The position numbers were made by a program, and so were the translations under genes. Below the pieces are notes generated by a model, which was not told the origin of the DNA, did no database searches, and was given only the letters and a program-made list of their open reading frames with translations. A stretch of 23,256 nucleotides of DNA from a virus. Shown one piece after another: positions 21,362 to 23,256 of the stretch. Numbering within the stretch: the stretch's first letter is position 1; every line of letters begins with the position of its first letter. The DNA is taken from the IMG/VR virus record IMGVR_UViG_3300031801_000022, positions 1 to 23,256 of that record; one strand, written 5' to 3'.

Positions 21362-22747
21362 ATGAAGATGTGGGTAAAGTTTAGTCAAGATTATGTTTCC
21401 AAAGGCAAAATTGAAGGAGAGGAAACTTCTTTTAAGAAAGGTAACGTTTACGAGATAGACGAGATAATTGCAAAATCTCTTATTGATCTTGGGCTTTCTG
21501 AAAGGACTGATGAGCCGAAAATTGATAATATAATTGAGAAAACTCGAAATGAGTATTTTCAAGGAATGCAGGATACGGTTGAAGAGAGTGTAATTAAGGC
21601 TTTTAAAGGCATTGGCGAAGGGACCATGACAATCCCTGCTGTTGCTGTTGATCATGAACTTGAAAAGATGCATGGTTTTGAAAGTGAAGCGCACTTTTCT
21701 GAAGCAGTTGTTAAAGCTGGACGAGAAACTAATCCTGTAGTTGATGAAAGATTACTTCAAAAAGCCCCATCTGGTCAGAATACTCTAGATGATGCTGAGG
21801 GCGGTTTTCTTATTCCAGAAACGATTAGTAACCGGATTTTGATCCAGAATCGTGATGCTGAAGAAATTGATTTCTTTGGTATGGCTGGAGATAAGCAGAC
21901 CACATCTGGCAATAATATGCGGGTTAAACGTCGAACTGAAACATCTAGGAAGGATGGTTTTGGGCGGCATGGTGATATGGTTTCTTATTGGAAGGGTGAA
22001 GCTGACCAATTTGAGAAGAGTGTAATTACTTGGGATGAACATACGCTGGAGCTCCATAAATTGACAGCTCTTGCATATGTTACTGATGAGCAAATGGAAG
22101 ATTCATTTGTCAATATGGGTAGTCAGTTTACTACTCTAGCTAGGCAAGCGATTTTCTGGAAGCGAAATCAGGCTATGTTTACTGGAACTGGTGCTGGGAT
22201 GCCTTTGGGTTTTCATAATGCTCCAGCTACTATTTTAGTTTTAGAAAAGAGTGGCCAAGCAAACGGCACAATATTGCATGAGAATATTGTTAATATGTAT
22301 CATGCAATGTTGCCTGAAATGCGCGGATCTGCCGTTTGGTACGCTCATGATAATGTTATTAAGTTGTTGCAGTATGTCAATTTTAATGATGAAGCAACTT
22401 CTAATGCTATTCATCCAGTCTATCTTCCGCCAGGAGGAATTAGTAATTCTCCTTATGGTAGTCTTATGGGTCGTCCAGTTGTTCCTACTGAGTTTTGCCC
22501 AGATTTAGGTTCAAGTGGTGATATTAATTTTGTTAATTTCGCTGCTTATTCTACTTTGGTAAAACAGGGTAGAGGAGCTGGTGTTTCGCGTGCTAGTAGT
22601 ATTCATGTTCGTTTTCTTTTTGGTGAAACTGCTTTTAGGTTTCATTATCGTTGTGATGCTCGGCCATTGTGGAAGGGTCCAATTGAAGATTTGAATGGAA
22701 CAACTAAACGGAGTCCTTTCGTCATGCTAGAAGAAAGGGTATCGTAG
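21362..22747 (+). CDS. Major capsid protein, HK97 fold, 461 aa
   Basis: Main shell subunit. The mature-type sequence begins near residue 140 (AEGGFLIPETISNRIL), the usual start of the HK97 fold after protease removal of the delta domain, and shows the WDEHTLELHKLTALAYVTDEQ (E-loop and spine region, near 220-240), GTGAGMPLGFHNAP and FRFHYRCDARP elements of the family. The N-terminal 130 residues are longer than needed and begin with a compact segment (VKFSQDYVSKGKIEGEETSF then KKGNVYEIDEIIAKSLIDLG, about 5-44) that resembles small stand-alone phage head proteins. TTGGAG precedes the ATG. Confidence 0.9.
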   Translation: MKMWVKFSQDYVSKGKIEGEETSFKKGNVYEIDEIIAKSLIDLGLSERTDEPKIDNIIEKTRNEYFQGMQDTVEESVIKAFKGIGEGTMTIPAVAVDHELEKMHGFESEAHFSEAVVKAGRETNPVVDERLLQKAPSGQNTLDDAEGGFLIPETISNRILIQNRDAEEIDFFGMAGDKQTTSGNNMRVKRRTETSRKDGFGRHGDMVSYWKGEADQFEKSVITWDEHTLELHKLTALAYVTDEQMEDSFVNMGSQFTTLARQAIFWKRNQAMFTGTGAGMPLGFHNAPATILVLEKSGQANGTILHENIVNMYHAMLPEMRGSAVWYAHDNVIKLLQYVNFNDEATSNAIHPVYLPPGGISNSPYGSLMGRPVVPTEFCPDLGSSGDINFVNFAAYSTLVKQGRGAGVSRASSIHVRFLFGETAFRFHYRCDARPLWKGPIEDLNGTTKRSPFVMLEERVS

Positions 22748-22798
22748 ACTCCTGTTTTTGAGGTTTTTCTGAAACTAATTTGAAATGAGGATATGAAG

Positions 22799-23256
22799 AT
22801 GAAGACTGTCCAAAGAGAAAAACGAGTAATGCTTGTTAAACCCCATGATAGTAATGCTGGTGCAGTTACAAGTGGTTGGGTAGATATGTCTCAGTACCAA
22901 CATTTAACTATCCATATTCTTTGTGGAGTTATTGGTGGAGATTTTGCTATCACTTTAGATCAAGCTAAAGATAATGCAGCAGGCAGCACTAAAACTCTTG
23001 GTTTTACTACTATTTACCAAGCTGATAATAGTGATGCTACATTAACAAATAGGGATAAATTTGCAGCAGTTGCTGTTGCGAATGATTCTCATCTTGTAGT
23101 AGCTTCTACAGATGATGAGTTTCAGCTAATAATTGAGATTGATTCTGCATCATTGGATAGAGCTAATGATTTTACTCATGTATCATTAGCTCTTGCTGAT
23201 CCAGGAGCTGAAAGTTTTGTTGCAGCTGTTGGTGAGTGCAAGATGGGTCCAGCAGG
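22799..23256 (+). CDS. Head-associated structural protein, C-terminus outside window
   Basis: An open frame of at least 152 codons runs off the end of the window. Two in-frame ATGs exist (22793 and 22799); GAGG ends two bases before the first and eight before the second, so the second is preferred. The product begins MKTVQREKRVMLVKP and is beta-rich with a W-D-S-YQHLTIHI segment and a GGDFAITLDQAKD segment, a pattern I associate with small phage head-surface or connector proteins without a named family. Position right after the capsid gene suits a decoration or connector protein; not proven. Confidence 0.65.
   Translation, partial: MKTVQREKRVMLVKPHDSNAGAVTSGWVDMSQYQHLTIHILCGVIGGDFAITLDQAKDNAAGSTKTLGFTTIYQADNSDATLTNRDKFAAVAVANDSHLVVASTDDEFQLIIEIDSASLDRANDFTHVSLALADPGAESFVAAVGECKMGPA

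Overview
The window is a contiguous piece of a tailed double-stranded DNA phage (class Caudoviricetes) or a prophage of one. The sequence shows a large terminase, an HK97-type portal, a prohead protease, an HK97-fold major capsid protein, two tail-fibre-like proteins and a lysis-like gene group. The genome is AT-rich, with A-rich Shine-Dalgarno sites (AGGAAA, AAGGAG), which suggests a bacterial host. I cannot name the host or the closest phage from sequence alone.

Layout. (1) Bases 1-4668 read leftward: ten or eleven small genes without recognisable function, typical of an early or host-takeover region. Most start behind an A-rich GGAAA-type ribosome site. They include a tandem duplicated gene pair, a zinc-ribbon-like protein, a 32-residue microprotein, and a 228-residue protein with an acidic tail that lies next to the control region. 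At least three leftward sigma70-like promoters are visible. Two share nearly identical leaders and carry a palindrome over the -10 box; the third has a -10 box framed by an inverted repeat. Bases 2929-3300 are non-coding and repeat-rich: a terminator, a 27-bp direct repeat, 30 consecutive T, eight 9-bp tandem repeats and a C6/G6 hairpin.

(2) Bases 4669-5600 are a non-coding divergent control region. They hold a chain of small hairpins in the leader of the 228-residue gene, a 28-bp perfect palindrome, ten 16-bp units in one unbroken register, an A8T8 tract with AT-rich DNA, a 21-bp direct repeat, a second GC-rich stretch and two tandem rightward promoters. The arrangement resembles an iteron-type replication origin combined with a divergent promoter switch.

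(3) Bases 5640-23256 all read rightward, tightly packed and often overlapping by 1-8 bases. The order is: small membrane protein; two fibre or spike proteins, the second 1283 residues long with a predicted beta-helix; small virion-like proteins; two proteins with hydrophobic N-termini; a papain-like cysteine peptidase; a lipoprotein; a holin-like protein; a membrane-anchored PAS-domain protein; a second holin-like protein; TerL; two small proteins; portal; HK97-gp10-like protein; prohead protease; major capsid protein; and a further structural gene that runs off the end.

The most unusual items are the membrane-tethered PAS domain without an output domain between two holin-like genes, the 16-bp lattice with its palindromes, the structured GC-rich leader, and the twin promoter-operator modules in the early region.
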